Of a stretch of 64,000 nucleotides of DNA, positions 51,040 to 59,922 are shown piece after piece. The DNA is from Pseudomonadota bacterium. GTDB lineage: Bacteria > Pseudomonadota > Gammaproteobacteria > Steroidobacterales > Steroidobacteraceae. The stretch spans positions 558,001 through 622,000 of the forward strand of contig JAFEDR010000010.1 in NCBI GenBank assembly GCA_018241525.1, given 5' to 3'. The position numbers and the translations under genes were made by a program. The notes beneath the pieces were generated by a model. It was given only the letters and a program-made list of their open reading frames with translations, was not told where the DNA came from and searched no databases. Position 1 is the stretch's first letter; each line of letters starts with the position of its first letter.

Positions 51040-51314
51040 AATCCCTTAAGCCTCTGGCCTGCGGCGCCCCCGTGGGCGGGGTGTCGCCGTCACTTCTCAG
51101 TCAGCCTCGAAGTATAGGCGGCAGACACGTGACAAAACTGCCAAATGTGCGGCATTCGTCGCATCCCGGCAGGACGCCGGCGGCCGATTCGGCCCGGTTT
51201 CGGGGTCGCCACGCACCGGCGCGAGGTCGACCGAGGATATCAGCCGCTGTCGCGGCGCCGCCACTTGCGGAAAGGCGCAATGGCACGCGGCGAACCACCA
51301 CCCCGCCGCCTGCC
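51040..51314 (-). promoter_or_regulatory. Upstream region of the 14-gene EPS operon
   Basis: This 275-bp spacer separates the initiating sugar-transferase gene from the export gene. On the minus strand a TATACT -10-like hexamer (51111-51116) lies about 70 bp before the start, but the -35 position has only a poor match. A TGCC/GGCA inverted repeat and a CACGTG palindrome (51126-51131) lie just upstream and may be regulator sites. No ORF worth calling is seen. Confidence 0.4.
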
Positions 51315-52718
51315 TCAGCGCGCGCCGCGCCCGAACAGCACCGTCTCGGCCGTCTCCACCAGGATCACGAGGTCGAACAGCAGGCTGTGGTTCTTCACGT
51401 AGTACAGGTCGTACTGCAGCTTCTCGGTGGCATCGTGCGCGCTGGCCCCGTACGGGTAGCAGAGCTGCGCCCAGCCGGTGATGCCCGGCTTCACGCTGTG
51501 CCGCTCGCGGTAGTACGGGATGCGCTCCGACAGCTGGTCGACGAATTCCGGACGCTCCGGTCGCGGCCCGACGAAGGCCATGTCGCCGGCGAGCACATTG
51601 AAGAGCTGCGGCAGCTCGTCGATGCGCACCTTGCGGATGAAGGCGCCGACCTTGGTGACGCGGGTGTCGCCCTGCTGGGCCCACTGCGCGCGCCCGCCAC
51701 GCTCGGCATCGACGCGCATGCTGCGGAACTTCACGATCTGGAAGTCGCGGCCGTCGAGACCGACGCGCGTCTGCCGGTAGAAGACCGGTGCGCGCCAGCC
51801 GTCCTCGAGCTTGATCGCTGCCACCGCGAAGATCATCAACGGCCAGGTGAGCAGCAGCACGACGAGGCTCGCGACCAGGTCGAACAGCCGCGTCGTCAGC
51901 ATGCGCAGCGGGTCGCGGCGGAAGCCTTCGGCGAAGATGAACCAGCTCGGGTTGAGCACGTCGAGACGCACCTTGCCGGTCTCGCGCTCGAGGAAGGTCA
52001 CGAGGTCGACCACGGTGATGCCGTTCAGCCGGCACTCGAGCAGATCGTGGATCGGAAAAGCCCGGCGCCGGTCGTCGACCGCGACGACGATCTCGTCGGC
52101 CTGCAGCTGGCGCGCGAGCGCGAGCAGCGAGCCCTCGTCGGCGACGATGCGCTCCGCCGGGACCCGCACGCCGCCCGGCTCGCCGCAGTCGACGAATCCC
52201 ACCAGCAGGAAGCCGCGCTGGTCGACGCGCCGGCGCAGGCTCAGGATGCTGGTTGCCTGACGACCGGCACCGTAGACGAGCACGCGACTGCGGAACACGT
52301 CCAGCGAGGCGGCGCGGTCGATGGCGACGCGCACCATCGTCAGCAGCGCGAACGCAGCCGCCGCCAGCACCACGAGCTGCGTCGTGCTGAGGAAGTCCCG
52401 CGGGGTCAGCACGTTCGCAAGCGCGAGCATGCCGACCGAGACCGCGACCGCGCCGATCAGCCGCACCCCGATGCCGGTCGGACCGGAGCGCTGGCGCGCC
52501 GCGTACAGGCCGAACGCGGTGCTCGCGGCGACCAGGATCGCAGCGAAGGCGGTGGCCTGCAGCGGGAAGCGCCGGTCGAGGCTGGCCGTGACCACCGGCT
52601 CGGCGGCCGGGTAGACGCGCACCGCGAGCCAGTAGGCGAGCGCAGCCGCGGCGACGTCGGCCAGCAGCAGCCAGAGCTGCTGGCTGTGCAGTCGATAGCC
52701 CATGAAGCGGACACGCAT
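51315..52718 (-). CDS. Polyprenyl-phosphate sugar phosphotransferase, XrtA/PEP-CTERM-associated initiating glycosyltransferase (TIGR03013-like)
   Basis: Membrane phosphoglycosyl transferase of about 467 residues that attaches the first sugar-phosphate to undecaprenyl phosphate. Four to five N-terminal membrane segments are followed by a CoA-binding-like domain (VLVYGAGRQATSIL) and the catalytic domain with KFRSMRVDAE, RVTKVGAFIRKVRIDELPQL, GDMAFVGPRPERPEF and HSVKPGITGWAQ, the bacterial sugar transferase signature. The ATG at 52718 is preferred; a TTG at 52742 extends the frame. It precedes the export gene by 275 bp on the same strand. Confidence 0.92.
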   Translation of the reverse strand: MRVRFMGYRLHSQQLWLLLADVAAAALAYWLAVRVYPAAEPVVTASLDRRFPLQATAFAAILVAASTAFGLYAARQRSGPTGIGVRLIGAVAVSVGMLALANVLTPRDFLSTTQLVVLAAAAFALLTMVRVAIDRAASLDVFRSRVLVYGAGRQATSILSLRRRVDQRGFLLVGFVDCGEPGGVRVPAERIVADEGSLLALARQLQADEIVVAVDDRRRAFPIHDLLECRLNGITVVDLVTFLERETGKVRLDVLNPSWFIFAEGFRRDPLRMLTTRLFDLVASLVVLLLTWPLMIFAVAAIKLEDGWRAPVFYRQTRVGLDGRDFQIVKFRSMRVDAERGGRAQWAQQGDTRVTKVGAFIRKVRIDELPQLFNVLAGDMAFVGPRPERPEFVDQLSERIPYYRERHSVKPGITGWAQLCYPYGASAHDATEKLQYDLYYVKNHSLLFDLVILVETAETVLFGRGAR

Positions 52719-52840
52719 GCGGCGGCGCAGGCTCCGATGCAACCCGGTGAACGGCCGGCAGTCTAGCGGGACAACGTGAACACCCGAGCGGCCTGCGTCA
52801 CATCGCCGGCGGCCGCGGGGAACCGGCCCGGCCGCGGAAA

Positions 52841-52916
52841 TGGCGTCCCCAACGGGATTCGAACCCGTGTCACTACCTTGAAAGGGTAGTGTCCTTGGCC
52901 TCTAGACGATGGGGAC
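52841..52916 (-). tRNA. tRNA-Glu (TTC)
   Basis: The minus strand folds as a 76-nt tRNA with encoded CCA. Acceptor arms GTCCCCA/TGGGGAC pair over seven bases, the T-loop is GGTTCGAATCC, and the anticodon loop CTTTCAA carries TTC between CTACC/GGTAG. It lies 24 bp downstream of tRNA-Ala and follows gltX, the cognate synthetase. Confidence 0.95.
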
Positions 52917-52940
52917 GGCGAGTGACGCGCCGAGACGGGT

Positions 52941-53016
<76 letters not shown>

Positions 53017-53030
53017 ACACGGAATCTGGG

Positions 53031-53060
53031 ATTTTAGGATTCTCCGCGCGCGGGTGTCAA
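53031..53060 (-). promoter_or_regulatory. Sigma70-type promoter of tRNA-Ala / tRNA-Glu
   Basis: On the minus strand TTGACA (53055-53060) and TAAAAT (53031-53036) are separated by 18 bp, a near-consensus sigma70 promoter. The predicted start is about 7-9 bp before the tRNA-Ala 5' end at 53016. It lies in the 65-bp gap after gltX. Confidence 0.8.
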
Positions 53061-53081
53061 CTGAATCAGTGACATACGGGC

Positions 53082-54518
53082 CTACGCCGGACCGGCGGCA
53101 AACGCGATCGCACGATCGAGCCGCGCGAGCGACTCGTCCCGGCCGAGGATCGCGAGCGTCTGGTCGATCGGCGGGGAGACGCCGCTGCCGGCGAGCGCGA
53201 CCCGCAGCGGCTGCGCGATCTTGCCGAGCCCGACGCCGCGCGCCTCGGCGAGCTGCGTCAGGCACTCGTGCAGTGCCCCCGCCTCCCAGCCGGCGATCCC
53301 GGCGAGCGCGGTGCGCAGCGCCGCGAGCACCGGCTGTGCGTCGGCTCCGAGGTGCTTGGCAGCCGCCTTCGGCTCGTAGGCCTCCGGCCGCCGGAAGAAG
53401 AACTGGCTGCCCTCGGCCATCTCCTTCAGCGTCCGCGTCCGCTCCTTGAGCGCCTCGGCGATCGCGGCGAGGTCACGGCCGGCGGGATCGATGCCGGACC
53501 GCCCGAGCTGCTCGGCGAGGAACGGCGCGAGCTGTGCCCCGCTCATGCGCATCATGTGCTGCTGGTTCGTCCAGGCGATCTTGTCGACGTTGAGCGCCGA
53601 GGCCGACTTGTTGACCGCCTCGACGTCGAACAGCCCGACGAACTCCTCCAGGGCGAAGACCTCGAGGTCGCCGTGCGACCAGCCGAGCCGGCCGAGGTAG
53701 TTCAGCAGCGCCCCCGGCAGGTAACCCTCGTCGCGGTACTGCAGCACGCTGACCGCGCCGTGCCGCTTCGAGAGCTTGGTGCCGTCAGGGCCCAGGATCA
53801 TCGGCAGGTGCGCGTACACCGGCACCTCGCCGCCCATCGCGCGCAGCATGTTGATCTGACGCGGCGTGTTGTTGATGTGGTCGTCGCCGCGGATCACGTG
53901 CGTGATGCGCATGTCCCAGTCATCGACCGTCACGCAGAAGTTGTAGGTCGGGTTGCCGTCCGAGCGCAGGATGATCAGGTCGTCGAGCTCGCTGTTCTGG
54001 AACACGATCGGCCCGTGCACGACGTCGTGCACCACGACCTCGCCTTCGACGGGATTGCGGAAGCGGACCACCGGCACCACGCCCGGCACCGGCTCGCGCC
54101 CGCCGCGGCAACGACCGTCGTAGCGGGGCTTCTCCTTGCGCGCCAGCTGCGCGGCGCGCATCGACTCGAGCTCTTCCTTGCTGCAGTAACAGTGGTAAGC
54201 CCGGCCGTCGCCGAGGAACTGGTCGATGACCGCGCGGTAGCGGTCGTAGCGCTGGGTCTGGAAGTACGGGCCCTCGTCCCAGTCAAGGCCCAGCCAGCGC
54301 ATGCCGTCGAGGATCACCTGCACCGCGTCATCGGTCGAGCGCTCGCGGTCGGTATCCTCGATGCGGAGGATGAACGTGCCGCGGTGATGGCGCGCGTAGG
54401 CCCAGGAGAAGAGCGCGGTGCGCACGCCGCCGATGTGCAGCAGCCCGGTCGGGCTGGGCGCGAAGCGCGTCCGGATCTCCGTCGTCCGCTCAACCACGGG
54501 CCGAGCCTCGCGCCCCAC
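53082..54518 (-). CDS. gltX: Glutamyl-tRNA synthetase
   Basis: Class I aminoacyl-tRNA synthetase charging tRNA-Glu, 478 residues. The HIGH motif appears as [12 protein letters not shown] (~26-37), the KMSKS-type loop as TKLSKRHG (~247-254), and TRFAPSPTG opens the catalytic domain; [13 protein letters not shown] and [15 protein letters not shown] are discriminating GltX motifs. The C-terminal anticodon-binding domain is complete. The start is a GTG at 54518; a second in-frame GTG (VVERTTEI) is an alternative. tRNA-Ala and tRNA-Glu genes follow on the same strand, an arrangement like that near gltX in many gammaproteobacteria. Confidence 0.96.
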   Translation of the reverse strand: MGREARPVVERTTEIRTRFAPSPTGLLHIGGVRTALFSWAYARHHRGTFILRIEDTDRERSTDDAVQVILDGMRWLGLDWDEGPYFQTQRYDRYRAVIDQFLGDGRAYHCYCSKEELESMRAAQLARKEKPRYDGRCRGGREPVPGVVPVVRFRNPVEGEVVVHDVVHGPIVFQNSELDDLIILRSDGNPTYNFCVTVDDWDMRITHVIRGDDHINNTPRQINMLRAMGGEVPVYAHLPMILGPDGTKLSKRHGAVSVLQYRDEGYLPGALLNYLGRLGWSHGDLEVFALEEFVGLFDVEAVNKSASALNVDKIAWTNQQHMMRMSGAQLAPFLAEQLGRSGIDPAGRDLAAIAEALKERTRTLKEMAEGSQFFFRRPEAYEPKAAAKHLGADAQPVLAALRTALAGIAGWEAGALHECLTQLAEARGVGLGKIAQPLRVALAGSGVSPPIDQTLAILGRDESLARLDRAIAFAAGPA

Positions 54519-54628
54519 TGCCCCATCGCCCGCTCGTCATGTCCGCGCTCCGCCCGCTTCGAGGCGCGCGAGTGTACCGCACCGACCGCCGGCGCCGCAG
54601 GCAGTCGCCGCCCCGGCCCCGGGCGGGC

Positions 54629-55852
54629 TCAGAGCGTCTTGGAGGCGATGTTGGAGTAGCCGCTCTCGTGTCCGGCGCTGTCGACCGCGGTGACGGCGAA
54701 GTACCAGGTTCCCGAGGTAAGGCTGCTGATGACCGTGGTGGTCACGGTGGCGTTCGTGATGCTGAGCCGGTTCCCGAGCGAGCCCTGCTGCATCCCGTAG
54801 TAGACGCGAAAGCCCGCCAGGTCGGTCATGGCGCTGCCGTCGGTGTGCGTGGTCGGCGCGACCCACGACAGCGTGGCGCTGCCGGTCGCGGCCTGCACCA
54901 CCGACAGCACGAAGCTCATCGACGCCTGCGTCGTGCCGTTGCTTGCGGTGATCGTGATGGTCGAGGTGCCGATGTCGCCGGACCCGGGCGTGCCGGAGAG
55001 CTCGCCCGTGGTCGTGCTGAAGGTCGCCCAGCTCGGCTTGCCCGCGATCGAGAACGTCAGCGCCAGGCCGTTCGGGTCGGACGCCGTCGGCTTGAAGTCA
55101 TAGGCCGTGCCCGCCGTCACCGTGGTGGCCGGCGAGCCGCTGATCGTCGGCGGCGAGAGCGGCGACAGCGTGACCGCGGCGCTGGCGGACTTGGTGGCAT
55201 CGGCGACCGAGATCGCCGTCACCGTGACGTTCGACTGGGCCGGCATCGTCGCCGGCGCCTGATAGAGGCCGCTGGCCGAGATCGTGCCGACGGTCGCATC
55301 GCCGCCGGTGATGCCATTCACCTGCCAGGTGACCGAGAGATTGGCGGCATTCGAGACGGTGGCGACGAAGGGTTGCGAGCCGGTGCCGATCTTGACGGTG
55401 GCCGCGGTCGGCGAGACCGAGACCGCGACGGCGGCGCTCGCGGCCACCAGCGTGAGGCTGACCGAGGACTCGGCGGTCGGATCGGCCTGGGAGGTCGCCG
55501 AGATGGTCACGGTCGCCGGCGACGGCAGCGCCGCGGGCGACAGGTACTGCCCGGAGGCCGAGATCGTGCCGACCGTGGCGTTGCCGCCCGGCACGCCGTT
55601 GACCTGCCAGGTCACCGCGGTGTCGGTGCTGTTCTCGACCGCGGCGCTGAAGCTCAGCGTCTGGCCGCCGACGGCCAGGGTCGCGCTCGACGGCGAGACG
55701 CTGACGCTGACCGGCGGCGTCGTGACCGGCTGCTTGTTCGAGTCGACCTTCGTCGATCCGCACGCCGCGAGCGCGAGCGACGCGCAGGCGACGAGCACGG
55801 CGAGCCCGACCGGGCGCGTTGCGCGGCTGTACCAGTCGAACCCAATGGCCAC
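54629..55852 (-). CDS. Lipoprotein with Ig-like and fibronectin type III domains
   Basis: Exported lipoprotein of 407 residues. The signal peptide ends in LALAAC, giving a lipid-modified Cys. Two similar Ig-like domains follow (VSVSPSSATLAVGGQTLSF and VSVSPTAATVKIGTGSQPF, each with VTWQVNGVxGGxATVGTISASGxY), then a putative Ig (He_PIG-like) domain with GLALTFSIAGKPSWATFSTT and SGTPGSGDIG, and a C-terminal Fn3 domain ending VTAVDSAGHESGYSNIASKTL. The start is a GTG at 55852, chosen because GGGAG lies about seven bases before it; an earlier GTG at 55879 has no room for a ribosome site. It is likely a cell-surface binding or scaffold protein; ligand unknown. Confidence 0.82.
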   Translation of the reverse strand: MAIGFDWYSRATRPVGLAVLVACASLALAACGSTKVDSNKQPVTTPPVSVSVSPSSATLAVGGQTLSFSAAVENSTDTAVTWQVNGVPGGNATVGTISASGQYLSPAALPSPATVTISATSQADPTAESSVSLTLVAASAAVAVSVSPTAATVKIGTGSQPFVATVSNAANLSVTWQVNGITGGDATVGTISASGLYQAPATMPAQSNVTVTAISVADATKSASAAVTLSPLSPPTISGSPATTVTAGTAYDFKPTASDPNGLALTFSIAGKPSWATFSTTTGELSGTPGSGDIGTSTITITASNGTTQASMSFVLSVVQAATGSATLSWVAPTTHTDGSAMTDLAGFRVYYGMQQGSLGNRLSITNATVTTTVISSLTSGTWYFAVTAVDSAGHESGYSNIASKTL

Positions 55853-56325
55853 GGTGCAACTCCCTCGACGCTGTTTCACCCCTCGCCACGGAGCGCGGGT
55901 GATCGCTCATCAGCCTGGGACGAGGTTAGGCACCGCACTTCGCGCGAACAATATGTCTTGCCGTCTGGAATCGGCGACAACGCGTGCGCGCGCCGCCGCG
56001 TTCGAAAAAAACAGGGAATTCCTGAGGCAAAACCGCGGGCGTCTGGCAGCGTCTGCGCGCGGCGACAACGCGAGAACTGTGACGCGTCTCGCACGCGTCG
56101 TGCGCGCTCGACGCTCGCACGAGCGACACCTCGCACGGTGTTGCGCGGCGTTGCGTCTGCGGGCTCGAGGCGGCGGGTCGCGGCGCACTCGATGGCGAGC
56201 CACGTCGCGACCGCTGACGCCACCGCGAGCCGCCGCGAGCCCGTTCCGGGCCGTCGCCGCCGGCGGCTCGGCGTCGCGGCGATTGACCGCGCGCGCGCCA
56301 CTTCGTACCCTTCGCGTCCGGCTTC
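55853..56325. other. Non-coding spacer between the Ig/Fn3 lipoprotein and tRNA-Val
   Basis: About 470 bp without a convincing gene. Open frames on both strands are arginine-rich shadows with no family motifs or signal peptides. It should contain the promoter of the lipoprotein gene on the minus strand and, at its right end, that of tRNA-Val. A locally A/T-richer spot near 55950-56025 (gaacaatatg, cgaaaaaaacagg) is the only other irregularity. Confidence 0.6.
56283..56311 (+). promoter_or_regulatory. Probable sigma70 promoter of tRNA-Val
   Basis: TTGACC (56283-56288) and TACCCT (56306-56311) are separated by 17 bp. Transcription would start about 7 bp before the tRNA 5' end at 56326, and the discriminator is GC-rich, typical of stable RNA genes under stringent control. 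The -10 is weak. Confidence 0.6.
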
Positions 56326-56400
56326 GGGCGGTTAGCTCAGCGGTAGAGCACTGCTTTCACACGGCAGGGGTCACAGGTTCAAGCCCTGTACCGCCCACCA
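56326..56400 (+). tRNA. tRNA-Val (CAC)
   Basis: A 75-nt tRNA with encoded CCA: GGGCGGT/ACCGCCC acceptor pairing, D-arm GCTCAGCGGTAGAGC, anticodon stem CTGCT/GGCAG with loop TTCACAC (anticodon CAC), and T-arm GGTTCAAGCC. It is a stand-alone gene preceding cstA by about 155 bp. Confidence 0.94.
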
Positions 56401-56554
56401 ATCCCTTCAAGGACTTAGGCGCGATCTGCCCGCGCGCCGGCGCCGATCCCTGCCCGACCACGCGCCGGGTCGCCGGGCCGGTGCCCGGCCCCGCGCGCCC
56501 CCGCGCATGCGCTACCCTTCGCCGACTTCGCCACCGGCGCGGCCAGGGGGACGG

Positions 56555-58609
56555 ATGCAGAAGCTGTTCGGGTTCGTGCTCGCGATCGTTGCCGCGATCC
56601 TGGTCGGCGGGATCGCGCTCCACCGCGGCGAGTCGATCAACGCGCTCTGGATCATCGCCGCCGCCGCGTGCATCTACACGCTCGGCTACCGCTTCTACGC
56701 CGCCTGGATCAGCGCCGACGTGCTCGCCGCCGATCCGACGCGCGCCACACCGGCGGAGCGGCTCGACAATGGCCGTGACTTCGTGCCGACGCCGCGCTGG
56801 GTCGTGTTCGGTCACCACTTCGCCGCGATCGCGGGCCCGGGGCCGCTGATCGGACCGACGCTCGCCGCACAGTTCGGCTACCTGCCGGGCACGCTGTGGA
56901 TCCTGATCGGCTCGGTACTCGGCGGCTGCGTGCAGGACATGGTGGTGCTGTTCTGCTCGACGCGCCGCGACGGGCGCACGCTCGGACAGATGGCCCGCGA
57001 CGAACTCGGGCCGTTCGGCGGCACGGCCGCGATTCTCGGCACGCTGTCGATCATGGTGATCCTGATCGCGGTGCTGGGTCTTGTGGTCGTGAACGCGATG
57101 AAGCACAGCCCGTGGGCGACCGCGACGGTGTTCGCGACGATCCCGATCGCGGTGCTGGTCGGCCTCTACATGCGCAGCCTGCGTCCCGGGCGCGTCGCCG
57201 AAGCCTCGCTGCTCGGCGTCGCGCTGCTGCTCGGCGCGGTCGTACTCGGCGGCTGGGTCGACCACGAGCCGGCGCTGCGCACGTACTTCGACCACCCCGG
57301 CACCACGCTGGCGTGGTTCGTGATCGGTTACGGCTTCGTCGCCGCGGTGCTGCCGGTCTGGCTGCTGCTCGCTCCGCGAGACTACCTGTCGACGTTCCTG
57401 AAGCTCGGCACCGTGGTGCTGCTCGCGCTCGCGATCGTCGTGCTGCGCCCCGAGCTCAAGATGCCCGCGCTCACCCGCTTCGTCGACGGCAGCGGACCGA
57501 TCTTCGCCGGCAAGCTGTTCCCGTTCGTTTTCATCACGATCGCCTGCGGGGCGATCTCGGGTTTCCACGCGCTCGTCTCGAGCGGCACGACGCCGAAGCT
57601 GATCGCCACCGAGCGCGACGTGCGGCTCGTCGGCTACGGCTCGATGGTGCTCGAGTCGCTGGTCGCGATCATGGCGATGATCGCCGCGGCGCTGCTCGAT
57701 CCCGGCGTCTACTTCGCGATCAACAGCCCGCTGGCGGCGCTCGGCGGCGCACCGGACGCCGCGGTCGCGACGCTTACTGCCTGGGGCTTCCCGGTCTCGG
57801 TCGAGCAGATGCACGCCCTCGCCCGCGAGGTCGGCGAGGCGACGCTGTTCGCGCGCACCGGCGGGGCGCCGTCGCTGGCGGTCGGCATGGCCAGCATCCT
57901 GTCGGGCGTGTTCGGCACCGGGCTGCTGGCGGTCTGGTACCACTTCGCGATCATGTTCGAGGCGGTGTTCATCCTGACGACGCTCGATGCCGGCACGCGC
58001 GTCGGCCGCTTCATGCTGCAGGATGCGCTGGCGCACGTCTGGGCGCCGCTCGGCCGGACTTCCTGGTACCCGTCGGTCGTGCTGACCAGCGCGCTGGTGG
58101 TCGCGGCCTGGGGCTACTTCCTGTACGTCGGCGTGATCGACCCGTACGGCGGCATCAACATCCTCTGGCCGCTGTTCGGGATCGCGAACCAGATGCTCGC
58201 CGGCATCGCGCTCGCGGTGGTGACCGCGATCCTGCTGAAGGGGTCGCACGCCCGGCACGCCTGGATCACCGGCATCCCGCTCGCCTGGCTCGCGGTGGTC
58301 ACCACCGCCGCCGCGCTCGAGAAGCTCAGCAGCCCGAACCCGAAGATCGGCTTCCTGTCCGGCGCCGCCGACCTCGCCGCCAAGCTCGCCGCGGGCATGC
58401 TGCCGCCGGAGCGGCTCGCGGCGGCGCCGAAGCTGATCTTCAACCAGCGACTCGACGCGCTGCTGACCGCGTTCTTCCTGGTGGTGCTGTGGGTGGTGAT
58501 CGCCGACATGCTGCGCCTCGCCTGGCGGCGCGCCCGCGGCGGGCGCCTGCCGGCCTCCCCGGAGGCGCCGTACGCCCGCAGCCAGCTCGGCGAGGCCGGC
58601 CGTGCCTGA
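56555..58609 (+). CDS. cstA: Carbon starvation protein CstA (pyruvate/peptide transporter)
   Basis: Polytopic inner-membrane transporter of 684 residues with about 16-18 membrane segments. Hallmarks: DFVPTPRWVVFGHHFAAIAG near the start, IGPTLAAQFGYLPG, GGCVQDMVVLF, ISGFHALVSSGTTPKLI, and LTTLDAGTRVGRFMLQD. CstA family members import pyruvate or small peptides during carbon limitation. The ATG at 56555 is chosen because AGGGGG lies just upstream and the first helix follows; an earlier ATG at 56507 adds a non-conserved leader. The downstream YbdD-like gene overlaps it by 8 bp, as is common for cstA. Confidence 0.95.
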   Translation: MQKLFGFVLAIVAAILVGGIALHRGESINALWIIAAAACIYTLGYRFYAAWISADVLAADPTRATPAERLDNGRDFVPTPRWVVFGHHFAAIAGPGPLIGPTLAAQFGYLPGTLWILIGSVLGGCVQDMVVLFCSTRRDGRTLGQMARDELGPFGGTAAILGTLSIMVILIAVLGLVVVNAMKHSPWATATVFATIPIAVLVGLYMRSLRPGRVAEASLLGVALLLGAVVLGGWVDHEPALRTYFDHPGTTLAWFVIGYGFVAAVLPVWLLLAPRDYLSTFLKLGTVVLLALAIVVLRPELKMPALTRFVDGSGPIFAGKLFPFVFITIACGAISGFHALVSSGTTPKLIATERDVRLVGYGSMVLESLVAIMAMIAAALLDPGVYFAINSPLAALGGAPDAAVATLTAWGFPVSVEQMHALAREVGEATLFARTGGAPSLAVGMASILSGVFGTGLLAVWYHFAIMFEAVFILTTLDAGTRVGRFMLQDALAHVWAPLGRTSWYPSVVLTSALVVAAWGYFLYVGVIDPYGGINILWPLFGIANQMLAGIALAVVTAILLKGSHARHAWITGIPLAWLAVVTTAAALEKLSSPNPKIGFLSGAADLAAKLAAGMLPPERLAAAPKLIFNQRLDALLTAFFLVVLWVVIADMLRLAWRRARGGRLPASPEAPYARSQLGEAGRA

Positions 58610-58805
58610 GCCGCTCGCGCCACGCCTGCGGGCGCTCGCGGCCGCGCTCGCCGACGTCGTGCGCGGCGCCGCCGGGCTCGACGAGTACGCGCGCTACGTG
58701 GCGCACCACCGGCGCCGGCATGCGGGCGAGCCGTGCCCGTCCCGCGCGGAGTTCTTCCGCAACCGCCAGTCGGCGCGCTGGCACGGCGTGCGGCGCTGCT
58801 GCTGA
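58602..58805 (+). CDS. YbdD/YjiX-family small protein, CstA partner
   Basis: Small protein of 67 residues starting at GTG and overlapping the end of cstA by 8 bp. LDEYARYVAHHRRRHAGEPCPSRAEFFRNRQ is split here by the limit on length, but the signature YxxYVxHxxxxHPGxPxxxxxxFxRxRQ of the YbdD/DUF466 family is recognisable, as is the Cys-rich end RRCC. Members are encoded directly after cstA or btsT and are thought to be needed for transport activity. Confidence 0.85.
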   Translation: MPEPLAPRLRALAAALADVVRGAAGLDEYARYVAHHRRRHAGEPCPSRAEFFRNRQSARWHGVRRCC

Positions 58806-58874
58806 CGGGCCGGGTTCTCGCCGCGCGCCCGCGGCTCGGTGATAATCGCGGCCCCGCCCCGCCGAGTGCCGTTC

Positions 58875-59705
58875 ATGACCGTCTTTCAGATCCTGATCCT
58901 GGCCGTCATCCAGGGCGCCGCCGAGCTGCTGCCCGTGTCGAGCTCGGCGCACGTGATCGTCGCCGAGAAGCTGATGGGCCTCGATCCGACCGCGCCGCAG
59001 ATGACGCTGCTGCTCGTGATGCTGCACACCGGCACCATGTTCGCGGTCATCGTCTACTTCTGGAGCGCCTGGCGGGCCACCTATTTCTCCTCGTGGGCGG
59101 GTTTTCGCACGCAGGCCGTGCACGTGATCGTCGCCTCGGCCGCGACCGCGGTCGTCGGGGTGGCGCTGCTGACCGTCATTAAGCGGGTCGTGATGCGCGG
59201 CGCCGATGGCTTCGAGATCGAGCACCTCTTCGGCAACGCGCGACTGATGGCTGTGGCGCTCGCCGCCGCCGGGATCCTGATCATCGTCTCGGGGCGCCTG
59301 CGCGACGCCGGCGGCGAGCTGTCGACCCGGGCGGCCGCCTGGATCGGCGCGGTGCAGGGCCTGTGCCTGCCGTTCCGCGGCTTCTCGCGCTCCGGCGCGA
59401 CGATCTCGACGGGCATGGTCTGCGGCGTCGGGCGGCGGCGCGCCGAGGAGTTCAGCTTCGCGCTCGCGGTCGTGATCACGCCGGCGGTGATCGCCAAGGA
59501 GGCGCATCGCCTGTGGCAGGTGCATGGCGCGCTCGGCGAGCAGTTCCTGCGCGCCGCGGGACCGAGCGCGCTCGGCATGCTCTTCAGCTTCGCCGCCGGC
59601 CTGCTCGCGCTGCGCTGGCTGTCGCACTGGCTCGAGCGCGGCCGCTGGTACGTGTTCGGCGGCTATTGCCTCGCCTTTGCGCTGGTGGTGCTCGCGGTCG
59701 GCTGA
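58875..59705 (+). CDS. uppP: Undecaprenyl-diphosphatase UppP (BacA)
   Basis: Inner-membrane enzyme of 276 residues that dephosphorylates undecaprenyl pyrophosphate, recycling the lipid carrier for peptidoglycan and EPS synthesis. The first conserved block reads IQGAAELLPVSSSAHVIVAEK and the second GFSRSGATISTGM, containing the catalytic Ser/Arg motif of the family; about eight membrane segments are visible. The ATG at 58875 is the family-typical start; 58839 adds 12 residues. Its 3' end is 4 bp from the convergent small feo-linked gene. It supports the same lipid carrier used by the sugar transferase at 51-52.7 kb. Confidence 0.94.
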   Translation: MTVFQILILAVIQGAAELLPVSSSAHVIVAEKLMGLDPTAPQMTLLLVMLHTGTMFAVIVYFWSAWRATYFSSWAGFRTQAVHVIVASAATAVVGVALLTVIKRVVMRGADGFEIEHLFGNARLMAVALAAAGILIIVSGRLRDAGGELSTRAAAWIGAVQGLCLPFRGFSRSGATISTGMVCGVGRRRAEEFSFALAVVITPAVIAKEAHRLWQVHGALGEQFLRAAGPSALGMLFSFAAGLLALRWLSHWLERGRWYVFGGYCLAFALVVLAVG

Positions 59706-59709
59706 TCGC

Positions 59710-59922
59710 TCAGGGCCGGCGCAGCCGCGGCAGGTCGCGCCCGCCGCAGGCATCGCAGGCGCTCTGGCCGGCCAGCCAGATCCGGAAGCGGTCCGGCAGC
59801 CGGCCGGTGGCGCGACGCGCGAGCGCCACCCGCCAGCCGAACGGCGCCAGCGTGCGGAACGCGACCAGCGCGCTCGCGAGCACCGCCGCGCCGACCACGA
59901 GCCACTGCAGCCAGGCGGTCAT
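59710..59922 (-). CDS. Small membrane protein downstream of feoB (DUF6587-like, possible Feo partner)
   Basis: Protein of 70 residues with one N-terminal membrane segment (WLQWLVVGAAVLASALVAF) and a basic tail ending in a CDACGG motif. Its ATG overlaps the feoB stop by 4 bp (ATGA), so it is translated with feoB. Its position after feoB and its Cys pair recall the small DUF6587-type proteins found next to feoB in Xanthomonadales; it is not a classical FeoC (no winged helix). The Cys pair could bind metal, but its function is unknown. The same frame extends upstream only inside feoB. Confidence 0.7.
   Translation of the reverse strand: MTAWLQWLVVGAAVLASALVAFRTLAPFGWRVALARRATGRLPDRFRIWLAGQSACDACGGRDLPRLRRP

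Noticed and set aside
52780..52840. CCGCGG inverted repeats after tRNA-Glu as an intrinsic terminator
   Set aside because: Long loop and no T-tract; could be ordinary GC-rich sequence.
55853..56325. Arg-rich frames in the spacer before tRNA-Val as small genes
   Set aside because: No ribosome sites, motifs or consistent codon pattern; they resemble other GC-rich shadows.
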